Positions 21,992-32,585 of a DNA stretch of 64,000 bases are shown here, one piece after another. Below the pieces are notes generated by a model. It was not told the DNA's origin and made no database searches. It saw nothing but the letters and a program-made list of their open reading frames with translations. The number at the start of each line of letters is the position of its first letter. Within the stretch, counting starts at the first letter, position 1. The position numbers and the translations under genes were made by a program. Source of the DNA: Fagopyrum homotropicum (lineage: Eukaryota > Streptophyta > Magnoliopsida > Caryophyllales > Polygonaceae); contig BSWB01000001.1 in assembly GCA_033239125.1 (NCBI GenBank), positions 140,569,981 to 140,633,980 of the forward strand, written 5' to 3'.

Positions 21992-24900
21992 ATGGCTGAA
22001 GAACACGAACGTGATCTTCAAGCGGAGTTAGCGGAGAAAGAAGCTCAACTCCAATGGAATGAGAATATTCGCCGGGATGAAATGGATCATCATCAATCTC
22101 AAGTTAACGATCTAAAAGATATGATGTTCCAGATGAGGATAGAACTAAGGAATCTCAAGAATAAGGGGAGCAAGAAATCCTCAAGAAGGGTATCAAGATC
22201 GAGAAGAAGAAGTCATTCATCCGCTGATGATAGCGATTCCTCCATGCCACCACTAGAGGAAATTGATCCCACGATCAATGTGAATCCTTTCCATCCAAGG
22301 GGAGCTGCTAATCGCCGTGTTCCACCTAGGAATGCAAGGATCGAACGTGTAGATGATGAGCCAAGAACTCTTGGCCAAAGGATGGATCCAACACAACAAC
22401 CGCGCCGTCTAGGTGTGAACTTTGATGCTGATGATGTACAAGGGTTTAGCTTCAACCCCCAAGTTATTACTCTTGTTCGCCAAAATCAATTTGGCGGGAC
22501 AAGCGCTGAATCTCCACACCAACACTTGCAAAACTTTGAGTGTATGATGGAGACAATGAGGCCGAAGAACGCAACTACCAACAACTATAAGCTCAAGCCT
22601 TTCTTCTTCTCTTTGAAGGGGAAAGCATTATCTTGGTACCAAGCTCTTCCTAATGGGAAACTAGACACATGGGAAGACCTTTCCGCGGAGTTCCTCACCA
22701 AGTTCTTTCCGCCATCCAAAACGGCGGAACTTAGAGGTAAGATTAATGCATTTTCCATGAGATCTAACGAAAGTTTGTTTCAATCTTGGGAAAGGTTTCA
22801 GGATTTGCTTTTGGATTGTCCTCATCATGGCAGATCCAAGCTCGCATTGCTGGAGATTTACTATAAGGGGCTGGATGTGGAAACACAATTCAAGCTCCAA
22901 TCCCTCTCATGTGGTACATTCATGGACATGAGAGAAGATGACGCTTGGGACTTCATTGAGAAGCAAGCAAGGGTCATAGAGAAGTATTCCCACCGGAAAG
23001 TGGAGGGAAATCGGGTGGAGCAAGGAGCAAAGCTCACACATGAAGCTCAAAATCAGATTTTCTCCCTCAACAATGAGATCAAAGAGTTGAAGGAGGCTAT
23101 CAAGACAAACTTTCCAAAGCAACAAGGAAAGGATGTTGGCTATTTGGGCAACAACAACAATGACGGTGAGAACACAAACCGCAACAACAACAATAACCGG
23201 AACAACAACCGGAATAATTGGAATGGCAACAACAACAACCGGAACAACAATTGGAACAACAATAGGGGTTCAAACAACAACAATTGGCGCTCCAATCAAC
23301 AAAATTCCGGTAACTCTTATCCTTCCAATTCTAATTCACTAACTCCACCTTCCTCTTCCTCTACTCCTTTGAAAAGCCAAGGGCAAACATCTAATGGAGG
23401 AAACACTTCGGGGAAGGAGAAGCGTGATCCCATGTTGGAAACGATTTTGGGAAAGCTTCAAGGGTTGGAGAACCGCATTATTAAGGTTGACGATCAAATT
23501 TCTAAGGTTGATAAAGCTCAAAAGGTTTTAGAAAACCAAATGTTCAGCCAAGCGGAGGAAGTTCCTAGGAATCAAGGGAAACTTCCAGGAAAGACGGAGG
23601 ACAACCCTAAGGGAAGGGTGATGGCAATCACAACTAAGAGCGGAGTGACTACCACCGATCCGCAGCCTAAGTTTGTTGAAGTCTCCATTGAGAAAGACAA
23701 AGAGAAGGGGAAGGAGAAGGAAGATGTCTACGTTCCTCCCCCGGCTTACAAACCTCCCCTACCATTCCCTCAATCTAGAGCGAGAGCGCGCCTAGATAAA
23801 CAATTTGGTAAGTTTATAGAACTCATGAGCAAGCTACATATTAATATACCTTTCATTGATGCTATTGTAGGTATGCCGGCTTATGGCAAGTTCCTAAAGG
23901 AGATCCTCTCTAACAAGAGAAAGTTAGAGGACTTTGGAGAGGTTAAGATGAGTTCGGATTCTTCAGATCTCATCAAGACCATGAAGGAGAAAATGCCCCC
24001 AAAGCTAAAGGATCCGGGGTCGTTTTGCATTCCCATAGGAGTGGGAGATGTCACATATGATGCATTATGTGACTTGGGAGCGAGTGTGAGCATCATACCA
24101 CTTGCATTATGTAGGAAGATCGGTTTAGGCGACCCTAAACCGGTGAAGATGACGTTGTACATGGCGGATCGATCCATTACTCGCCCCGTCGGTATTGTAG
24201 AAGACGTCCCGGTCAAGCTAGGTAAATTCTTTGTTCCCATTGATTTTGTTGTGCTTGACATTCCTGCAGATAGTCCGGTCCCGATCATACTCGGAAGACC
24301 GTTTCTTGCAACTTCCGGCTGCATAGTCGATTGCAAGAATGGTAGACTCGCCTTCGATATAGGAGAGGAGAAGGTAGAATTTGTTCTTTCCACTCTAATG
24401 AAGGAACCCATCTTTGATCAGGATATATTCAATATCCAAGACGAAGGAGGGTTGTCTAGGGAGGAGGTAAGTGCTATTCTCTTCAACGATCCTTTACAAA
24501 AGGTTATTACTATGAGTCTAACGAATGTAGGGGAAGAAGAGGAGTGCAATGAGGCAATTGAAGCCTTAGAAGCACAAGAAGAGATGTATGAAGTGGAATT
24601 TGAAAAACTCCACGACGAGGCAGAAAACGTGAGAATCCACGGCCATACACTATATTCCACGGCCGTGGATTTCACCAACAAAACCGTGTCCCACTTCAGA
24701 GAGTTATACGGTCGTGGAGGAAATAGAGCAACCGTATTTCCTTTCCACGCCCTAAACCACGGCCGTGGAGAACACAGAGAAACCGTGATTCTGGCCGTGG
24801 AAGAGGGTGAACGTACCTCTTCTTCAACTTCCTTTGATTCTTCTCCCACACCTTCTACTTCCTTAGACACTTCTAAGGAAACATCGGAAGATCCGAAAGC

Positions 24901-27205
24901 AATGGAACTAAAGCCACTTCCTACTCATCTAAGGTACGCTTTTCTAGGATCTAATTCTACCTTTCCGGTTATTGTTAGTTCCGATCTAAGCATAGATGAA
25001 CATAATGAGCTCATGGTTGTCCTTAGGAAACATAGAAAAGCTTTAGGATATACTATTGAGGACTTAGTAGGAATCAAACCTTCCCTATGCATGCATAAAA
25101 TACTAATGGAAGAGGACTTTAGGACTTCAAGACAACCTCAAAGGCGGTTAAACCCGACCATGAAAGAGGTTGTCAAGAAGGAAATTCTTAAACTTCTTGA
25201 TGCAGGTATCATCTATCCTATCTCCGATAGTAAGTGGGTAAGTCCGGTTCAAGTAGTTCCGAAGAAGGGGGGAATGACGGTCATCACCAACAAGAACAAC
25301 GAACTCATTCCCACCCGAACCGTAACGGGATGGAGGATGTGCATAGACTACCGCAAGCTTAACAATGCAACGAGGAAGGATCACTTCCCATTGCCATTCA
25401 TTGATCAAATGCTTGAAAGGTTAGCACAACATTCACATTTTTGCTACCTTGACGGTTATAGTGGTTTCTTTCAAATTCCGATACACCCGGACGATCAGGA
25501 GAAGACCACATTCACGTGCCCGTGGGGTACATTTGCTTATAGGAGAATGCCGTTCGGGCTTTGCAACGCCCCAACCACCTTTCACTGGTGCATGATGGCC
25601 ATCTTCTCCGAATACATTGAGGAAATCATGGAAGTCTTCATGGATGACTTCTCCGTATACGGTTCCTCTTTTCACAATTGTCTTTCTAACCTTGCTCTTG
25701 TTTTACAAAGGTGTGAAGATACTAACCTAGTTCTTAATTGGGAGAAGTGTCAATTCATGGTTAAGGAAGGAATTATTTTAGGACACTTAATCTCTAGTAG
25801 AGGGATAGAGGTGGATAAGGCGAAAATAGAAACTATAGAGAAGCTTCCTCCCCCAACTTCGGTGAAAGGGATAAGAAGTTTCCAAGGACATGCTGGATTT
25901 TATAAACGTTTCATTAAAGACTTCTCTAAGATATCAAAACCGCTCACTAATCTATTGATGAAGGATGCAGTTTTTGAGTTTTCGCAGGAATGTTTGGATG
26001 CGTTTAACACAATTCGGCAAGCTCTAATTTCAGCACCTATTATCCAACCTCCGGATTGGACTCTTCCTTTTGAGGTTATGTGCGATGCTAGTGACGTAGC
26101 TATAGGAGCTGTTCTTGGACAACGAAAGGAAGGACGAACCCATGCCATATACTATGCTAGCAAGACGCTAGATGAAGCGCAGCTCAATTACGCTACTACC
26201 GAACATGAATTTCTAGCCATTGTTTATGCTATTGACAAGTTTCGCTCTTATCTTGTAGGTGCAAAGGTGATTGTCTACACGGATCATGCTGCGATTCGGT
26301 ACCTCCTTGCGAAGAAAGACGCGAAGCCAAGGCTAATTAGATGGATTCTTCTCCTACAAGAATTCGATCTAGAGATCCGCGACAGGAAGGGTTCGGAAAA
26401 TTCTGTTGCGGATCATTTGAGTCGCCTAACACATCTAGAGGACGACCATTTACCCATCAATGACTCCTTCCCGGACGAACACCTACACATTATTGAGGAG
26501 TGCATCGATGTGATCTCCAAAGGTAACGAACCATGGTTTGCTGATTTTGTTAACTATTTGGTTTTTCAGGAGATACCGCCCGGATTATCCTACGCACAAA
26601 GGAAGAAGTTCTTTAAGGATGTTCGGGAATACTTTTGGAATGAACCTCTCCTTTTCAAGAGAGGTCTGGATGGCATCATTCGGCGATGTGTGCCGAAAGA
26701 TGAGATGCAAAGTGTCATCCGCCATTGTCATTCACTACCTTGTGGAGGACACGCTAGTTCAAACAAGACTAGCGCAAAGGTATTGCAATCTGGATTCTTT
26801 TGGCCTACTTTATTTAGAGATGTGCAATCCTTTGTTTCTTGCTGCGATGCTTGTCAAAGAACAGGTAATATCTCTAGGAGGAACGAGATGCCCCTCAACA
26901 ACATCCAAGAAGTGGAGATTTTCGATGTTTGGGGAGTAGACTTTATGGGACCATTCCCATATTCTTGTGGAAACCAATACATACTCTTGGCGGTGGATTA
27001 CATTTCTAGATGGGTGGAAGCAATTGCCTCTCCCACCAATGATGCCATGGTTGTGGTTAAGTTCTTTAACAAAACCATCTTCCCACGATTTGGGACACCA
27101 AGGACTATCATTAGTGATGGAGGTTCTCACTTCATTGCCCGGCGCTTTGAAGCTCTTCTAGCTAAGTATGGGGTTACTCACAAGATCGCTTTGAAGCTCT
27201 TCTAG
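21992..27205 (+). CDS. Athila-2 gag-pol polyprotein, truncated in integrase
   Basis: One open frame of 1737 codons. Capsid-like core around 200-320 (KPFFFSLKGKALSWYQ), Asn-rich tail about 380-435 in place of a CCHC knuckle, protease near 692 (CDLGASVSIIP), palindrome-containing linker about 884-940, RT about 1090-1260 with FMDDFSVYG near 1216, RNase H from about 1360 (EVMCDASD), and integrase zinc-binding segment about 1577-1620 with core Asp near 1650 (DFMGPF) and 1706 (IISDGG). It ends early because a 25-bp duplication and deletion (27187-27211) introduce a stop before the catalytic Glu. Upstream, MRRSRNTEDLLP at 21906 is probably the ancestral start, now out of frame by one base in a run of A's. 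Confidence 0.93.
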   Translation: MAEEHERDLQAELAEKEAQLQWNENIRRDEMDHHQSQVNDLKDMMFQMRIELRNLKNKGSKKSSRRVSRSRRRSHSSADDSDSSMPPLEEIDPTINVNPFHPRGAANRRVPPRNARIERVDDEPRTLGQRMDPTQQPRRLGVNFDADDVQGFSFNPQVITLVRQNQFGGTSAESPHQHLQNFECMMETMRPKNATTNNYKLKPFFFSLKGKALSWYQALPNGKLDTWEDLSAEFLTKFFPPSKTAELRGKINAFSMRSNESLFQSWERFQDLLLDCPHHGRSKLALLEIYYKGLDVETQFKLQSLSCGTFMDMREDDAWDFIEKQARVIEKYSHRKVEGNRVEQGAKLTHEAQNQIFSLNNEIKELKEAIKTNFPKQQGKDVGYLGNNNNDGENTNRNNNNNRNNNRNNWNGNNNNRNNNWNNNRGSNNNNWRSNQQNSGNSYPSNSNSLTPPSSSSTPLKSQGQTSNGGNTSGKEKRDPMLETILGKLQGLENRIIKVDDQISKVDKAQKVLENQMFSQAEEVPRNQGKLPGKTEDNPKGRVMAITTKSGVTTTDPQPKFVEVSIEKDKEKGKEKEDVYVPPPAYKPPLPFPQSRARARLDKQFGKFIELMSKLHINIPFIDAIVGMPAYGKFLKEILSNKRKLEDFGEVKMSSDSSDLIKTMKEKMPPKLKDPGSFCIPIGVGDVTYDALCDLGASVSIIPLALCRKIGLGDPKPVKMTLYMADRSITRPVGIVEDVPVKLGKFFVPIDFVVLDIPADSPVPIILGRPFLATSGCIVDCKNGRLAFDIGEEKVEFVLSTLMKEPIFDQDIFNIQDEGGLSREEVSAILFNDPLQKVITMSLTNVGEEEECNEAIEALEAQEEMYEVEFEKLHDEAENVRIHGHTLYSTAVDFTNKTVSHFRELYGRGGNRATVFPFHALNHGRGEHRETVILAVEEGERTSSSTSFDSSPTPSTSLDTSKETSEDPKAMELKPLPTHLRYAFLGSNSTFPVIVSSDLSIDEHNELMVVLRKHRKALGYTIEDLVGIKPSLCMHKILMEEDFRTSRQPQRRLNPTMKEVVKKEILKLLDAGIIYPISDSKWVSPVQVVPKKGGMTVITNKNNELIPTRTVTGWRMCIDYRKLNNATRKDHFPLPFIDQMLERLAQHSHFCYLDGYSGFFQIPIHPDDQEKTTFTCPWGTFAYRRMPFGLCNAPTTFHWCMMAIFSEYIEEIMEVFMDDFSVYGSSFHNCLSNLALVLQRCEDTNLVLNWEKCQFMVKEGIILGHLISSRGIEVDKAKIETIEKLPPPTSVKGIRSFQGHAGFYKRFIKDFSKISKPLTNLLMKDAVFEFSQECLDAFNTIRQALISAPIIQPPDWTLPFEVMCDASDVAIGAVLGQRKEGRTHAIYYASKTLDEAQLNYATTEHEFLAIVYAIDKFRSYLVGAKVIVYTDHAAIRYLLAKKDAKPRLIRWILLLQEFDLEIRDRKGSENSVADHLSRLTHLEDDHLPINDSFPDEHLHIIEECIDVISKGNEPWFADFVNYLVFQEIPPGLSYAQRKKFFKDVREYFWNEPLLFKRGLDGIIRRCVPKDEMQSVIRHCHSLPCGGHASSNKTSAKVLQSGFFWPTLFRDVQSFVSCCDACQRTGNISRRNEMPLNNIQEVEIFDVWGVDFMGPFPYSCGNQYILLAVDYISRWVEAIASPTNDAMVVVKFFNKTIFPRFGTPRTIISDGGSHFIARRFEALLAKYGVTHKIALKLF

Positions 27206-27211
27206 CTAAGT
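27187..27211 (+). repeat. 25-bp templated duplication in the integrase gene
   Basis: The 25 bases at 27143-27167 (CGCTTTGAAG to GCTAAGT) recur exactly at 27187-27211, where Athila-1 and Athila-3 have about 35 bases coding for the TPYHPQTSGQ segment. The replacement creates a stop codon. Confidence 0.9.
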
Positions 27212-27671
27212 TGAGATCTCAAATCGGGAGATCAAAGGAATTCTAGAGAAGACGGTTTCAAGGACTAGGAAGGATTGGTCTTTGAAGCTTGATGACGCAT
27301 TGTGGGCGTACCGGACTGCGTACAAGACTCCCATAGGAACCACACCATACAACCTTCTGTATGGGAAGTCTTGTCACTTACCGGTAGAGTTAGAGCATAA
27401 GGCGTTTTGGGCTATCAAGTGGTTGAATTTTAGCATGAAGGAAGCGGGAGAGAAGCGTCTCTTGGACCTTAATGAGCTTGAAGAACTCCGCTTAAACGCC
27501 TATGAGAACGCCAAGATTTATAAGGAGAGAGCAAAGCGTTGGCATGATAAGCATATCATTCCAAAGGACTTCAAAGAAGGAGATCAAGTTCTCCTCTTTA
27601 ATTCAAGGCTTCGCCTCTTTCCAGGTAAGTTTAAATCTCGTTGGACCGGACCTTTTCTAATTAAGCGTATT
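27212..27671 (+). pseudogene. Athila-2 integrase, C-terminal part before the nested insertion
   Basis: Open from the SNREIKG segment through LDDALWAYRTAYKTPIG to FKSRWTGPFLIKR, where the inner element begins. It is out of frame with the upstream polyprotein. The last codons of pol are at 37746-37871. Confidence 0.9.
27667..27671 (+). other. Target-site duplication of the nested Tekay-like element (GTATT)
   Basis: GTATT directly before TGTAACACCCC. The second copy follows the other LTR at 37741-37745. Removing one copy plus the insert restores the colinear integrase sequence. Confidence 0.95.
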
Positions 27672-30563
27672 TGTAACACCCCGAATCCGCGGGACTCGGG
27701 GCGCTACGGGATTGGGACCTCACAATGGGTCCCGACCCTTAGCCTGACAATAATTTCACCGGATCTTACAACAAGACACAAATAAAGGCAAAACCGAAAT
27801 ACATTTTTATGCAAATGATGTGATCCCCAGAAACAACTAAAAGACAACTTCAGCCGAGTTCTCAACTTCAAAGACTCGAACATAAAAAAACATAACAATA
27901 TACAAGATACAATACCCAAATACAACTCCAATCAAACCCCTCCTAAAATGTACGGAACCCCGGCTGCCCACTCTTCCGGATCTCTCGACCGCATTCCTAA
28001 CCTGCAAGACAATCTACAACAATCGGTATAAAACCGTTAGCTAATATTCGAGGCATTAGAATCAAGGTGAAAGGCACAAACACAAGTCAATCATCATAAA
28101 CACCCAATACACTCCAAAGCACACAAGTCCGGTTTATTATCTTATTATTATTAAGTCATATCCCGTTCTAATTCAACTTAGGTTGTGACACGGGAGTCAC
28201 CGAAACTCGCCTCGGTCCCTACTTACCGGCATGGAATGGTACTGATGCATCTCACCATCTACCAGCACGGGATAGTCGCCGAGAACCTCCTAGCTCTCGC
28301 GGGAGCCAGACAAGTTGTCACCGCCCGTTATCATACACTTGGGCCAATATAATATAAAGGTCGGTAATCCTATTTCCGGTTTAGTTGTTATAAACAATAA
28401 AGAATAAACACACACCACCAAGCACACATCAATGCTAATACAAGGAATACGAGCTAAGTAAGTCCGGAGACTTACCTCGTCCCAAACGCTAACTCACAAA
28501 ACGCTCTCGCTTCCTTTGGGAAGAAGCACACAACCTGCTCATAACAAGATATCTATCAAAACCCGCTCAACTCAAGAAGTCTTAGACTTCTACACAAATG
28601 ATCTACGTAAGATCATTGACTCTCATTCTAGGACCGCATCCTAGAATCCCTCATGCTCACACCATACTCAACACAAGCTAGAAGTCCTAAGACTTCTAAA
28701 CCCTCGGATCTCGCAAGATCATAGCTCACAACGCAACTAGGATAACATGCCTAGTCCAAACAAACTCGACGGTAACAACACCATGCTAGGATAAGCATAT
28801 CCTAGCCCATAAACTCAACAACCATATACTCCAATTCTCAAACCTCACAAGCCTCACAAGATAACATCAAAACCATAAGTCCTAAAACATTTCACAATCC
28901 TCAAACACTCAGCTAAGGTTCAAAGCCACTACTTGGCATTCACTCTAAGTTATTCTAGATTATCCAACCTAGCATGATACTAATACTAAACATTACTAGA
29001 TTGCGGGAAAGGATACTCACACGACGTCAAAAGATGGAAGTCGATCAATGGATGTCCACTTGGACTCGTTAGGCCTTTATCGGGAAGCTTCCGAACCTAA
29101 CACCAAAATTAAGAAAATTTAGCATATATGCTAAATTTGAACGGAATATATAATATATATAACTCTAAGGAAAAACTCGTTTTCAAAAGTCAACGTTAAA
29201 AACCCGGGATTAAATCTTTGAGCCATAACTGAATTAATCCAACAAAGACATAATATACCGTGTGTAAAAATATAAGAATACCCGTATTTAAAATCCAAGG
29301 TTAAAGCAATAAGAACATTGTCCGGGACAAAATATACGATTACATACACATGGGTCATAACATATAACAAATATAAACTATAAGAATTAAATCCGTTATA
29401 AAACTTTGGTTGAAAGTCCGTAATAACATTTTCCGGGCAACTCATGAAGTTCCATAAACTTGGAATACATTCCGTAAATAAAACATTGGGCCAAAATCTG
29501 TAAATAATTCCAGCAGGGGTAAAATTGCTAAATTTCCATGAGAGTGGATCAAAAACTGCAATTACAAAAAGAGTGGGTAAATTCTGCAATTAACCATAAA
29601 AAGTGGGGCCCGATTTTAATTAAAGAAGAAGGGTTTCTTCAACCCTGAGATGCGAATGACAGAGGAGGGAAGTAGCGCGACGGCGGGCCAGGGAGGCTGC
29701 ACTAGCGGCGGCCAAGGGCTCCGGCAAGGTTCCAGTAGCGGCGAGGCAAGGCGGCGGAGCTTCGGGGCTGTTCGCGGCGGCTGCAGACGGGTAACATTGG
29801 TTGGCTTCCTTCTCCGGCGTCGACGGTGCGACACTGCAAGCGACAGGGGATTGGTAGTGGTTCCTCTCCACGGCGGTGAGGGCGGGGCGAGGCAGCAGTA
29901 GAGGCAAGGAGATGGCTCCTCAGCGCGACTCCGGTGGTGGCTGCAGGGAAAAGAAGGTGGTGAAGTCAACAAGGGAGAGTTCCATTGCTGGTTGTGGTTC
30001 GAGCAGAAAGAGAGCAACCGAGGCTGCTACTGCGTGAGGAGTGATAGGGAAGAGAGGTCGGAGTAGGTGCACTCGGGCATGAAGAGAGGAGATCGAGAGG
30101 GAAGTGAGGCTGTTGGAGTTAAGTTTCCTGCTTCCACCTTGTTTGAGTGAAGGAAAATGAGAGGTTGAGTGTGAGAGGGAAGGGTCGGTAGTTGTGTAGG
30201 ATAGCTGGGCAGCTAGGAAGGTGAGGACGACAAGGAAGGTTCATCAATAGGTCAGGGGAAAGGTATGGTAAGAAAGAAAAGAGAAAAGAAATTATAATAC
30301 TTAAATGATTAACCCGATAGAAAAATATGCGGAACGGGATTTTCGAATCGAAGTCATTCCCGATTTCTTCTTTTTTTTTTTTTTCCAAAAAAAGATGATA
30401 CGGGTCTACGTTAACGTATAAAAAAAAATATATATATAATCATACTCGGTAAAGGTATTTTACGCCTTAAAATAATTTAAAAGAAAATGATTGAGCTAAT
30501 TAAATATCGATAAAAGTATGAATATAAATATCGAAAACGCGTCTAATAAAATGGGGCGTTACA
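27672..30563 (-). repeat. 3' LTR of the nested Tekay-like element
   Basis: 2892 bp. On the plus strand it runs from TGTAACACCCCGAATCC to GGGGCGTTACA. A GC-rich block (29640-30260) gives open frames on both strands that also exist in the other LTR and show no recognisable domain; they are not annotated as genes. A poly-T run lies at about 30370-30384. Confidence 0.95.
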
Positions 30564-30801
30564 TTAGATCCCTCTAAAAACAAGTTTCGTCCCGAAACTT
30601 GCTATGCGTCGAACTTCTCGGTCCTCAAGGCCGAGGTATGATTTCTCAAACTAAAAAGGCTTAAATCTTCTAATCTATATACACAAGCTACTCGAACTAC
30701 CACCGCAAGACATATCAAGTCATGTATCACATTCTCGCACAAAGCACAAACTACTCATAACATCACACATGAACATAACTCAATCAAGGGAAGAACTAGG
30801 T

Positions 30802-31020
30802 CTAACCCGTCGATTCTATCGATGCTACTAGATCCGCGTAAAACTCAAATAAAGATACTATCCTCCTTCTTCCAGTTAGCCTCATCGGTCTCTCGTTTGC
30901 CACTAGATCATCATGACTGACGACATGTCTCGAATCTTGTATGTACTCCCTCGACTGATACGCATGAAACATCGGGTGAACACTCTCTATTCTTGGTGCT
31001 AACGCCCACTTGTAAGTCAC
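30802..31020 (-). pseudogene. Fossil of integrase C-terminus next to the chromodomain
   Basis: The minus strand reads APRIESVHPMFHAYQSREYI then DSRHVVSHDDLV, clearly homologous to PRLEGVHPVFHVSQLREYI in the outer element at about 45285-45360. The chromodomain that should follow is mostly deleted; an EANW-like trace survives in another frame. Confidence 0.8.
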
Positions 31021-31786
31021 TTCTCCAACTTGCGCTAAGATCTCAAAAGGTCCAATTTATCGGAACTCAACTTCATTCTCGGGTCTTTCTCACTGCAGCA
31101 TTTTCATTATGTTTCTCTTTGATTGTCTCTAACAAAGAAAGTCGAAATTCCAATTACACAATTGGCTTTGGCTCTAGCCAAACTAAACTTCGATGTTACA
31201 TTCACTCAATTCTTGTGGTATATTCCAAGAAATGAAGGAAGCAATTTACTCCATACTACTTCTATTAGCCAAACATGTATGCTATTACTTTTATATCGAT
31301 CCGCAATACTCGATCAAGACCTTGTCTTGAAGAATCACTTGTACACTTCAAACTCATAATACCTCAAGGTAAATCGAGACAGTTGCGCCAATAAATCCCC
31401 TCTTAATTCTCAGCAACTCTATTGTCAATTCTTCGTCCCATTCAATACTTCGTTATCATCCGTAGTAGGTTTCCGTAAAAGGTGTTACACAACTTCTCCC
31501 TTCACATATCTGGTAAAGCTCAACACTTCTAAGATAACTTGTAACTTCTTTCACATCTTTCGGGGTTTGCCATCCCGAGACACCATGTCATACATCTTCT
31601 CTCTTTTTCAAGAGTACACCCAAAATATCTCATCCGGTATCAGTAAGCCCATATGGAATAACTTCAACTCTTAGTGACTCTGATTGGTCCAAAATGCCGT
31701 ACTTGCAATATCGGAATCTCGAATTCTCAAACGGTGACAATATAGTTCTGAACTTAATCTAATAAGAGACTATCATCCCTTGCAAC

Positions 31787-31890
31787 TGATCGAGTAGATC
31801 ATCCATTCGTTGTAAGGGTGTTTGTCCTTCATTGTCATCTTGCTCAACTTATATAAATCGATGTACAAACGGATATAACCGTCTCTCTCT
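31787..31890 (-). pseudogene. Reverse transcriptase fossil
   Basis: One minus-strand frame reads DGYIRLYIDLYKLSK then MKDKHPYNEWMIYS. This lines up with DRSLRLCIDYKELNK and IKNRYPLPRIDDL of the outer element, with about half the residues changed. It is a heavily mutated RT fingers segment. Confidence 0.75.
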
Positions 31891-32551
31891 TCGCAAACTG
31901 GTGTCCTCTATAATAACTTCAAATCAAGAATTCAAGATATATCCAAACATAAACTTCAAATCAAGAGTTCTAGATATATTCTAACGTGAACTTCAAATCA
32001 AGAATTAAAGACATACTTTCAATAACAAATCCAAATCGAGAATTCAAGATATATCCCATCATGAACTTCAAATCAAGCTTAATGGCAAAACCCACCTACT
32101 GCCACATTCGAATCCGTTCTATCTCGGGTTCCATCATTTTCTCTACCCATCTGATCTCGCAATGATCAACACAACCTGGTCCTAACACTTGACAAGTGGT
32201 CCACTCCGATCTACTGGGGTGACGTCCTTCAACCCGTGTGTTGCTCCTTTTGTAGCTACTATGTTCACCGTCCTCTTTCAAAGATCCTTCATCTACACAA
32301 CTCGAGAGACTTGCTCGAGTATTTTGACTCTTGTAGCCTTATTTAAGTATTCCTTTATCTTAGTCTCATTCCCCCTCTTTGATTGCATGATTGTAAAATC
32401 TTCTAAGGTTTCTCACTTATGTGCAGCCATAAGGCCAAATTGCAGTACTTAACCGTGCTTCAAAACAATTAACCTTATCTTCTTCGCTTTCCATGACATC
32501 CCAACATATGGGAGGAGATCTACGAATTGTACATAAGCTTTCACCATAGAC

Positions 32552-32555
<4 letters not shown>

Positions 32556-32585
<30 letters not shown>
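32556..32585. repeat. Poly-T tract (T30)
   Basis: Uninterrupted run of about 30 T in the decayed interior. It creates a spurious poly-Lys open frame on the minus strand. Confidence 0.9.

Noticed and set aside
23881..24870. Long minus-strand frames opposite Athila-2 protease and linker
   Set aside because: Shadow frames of gag-pol; the same antisense frames appear opposite the Athila-1 copy and show no domain.
29616..30017. Overlapping GC-rich open frames on both strands (also 36793-37243)
   Set aside because: They lie wholly in the two LTRs of the nested Tekay-like element, are low-complexity, contain no known domain, and follow base composition rather than codon constraint.
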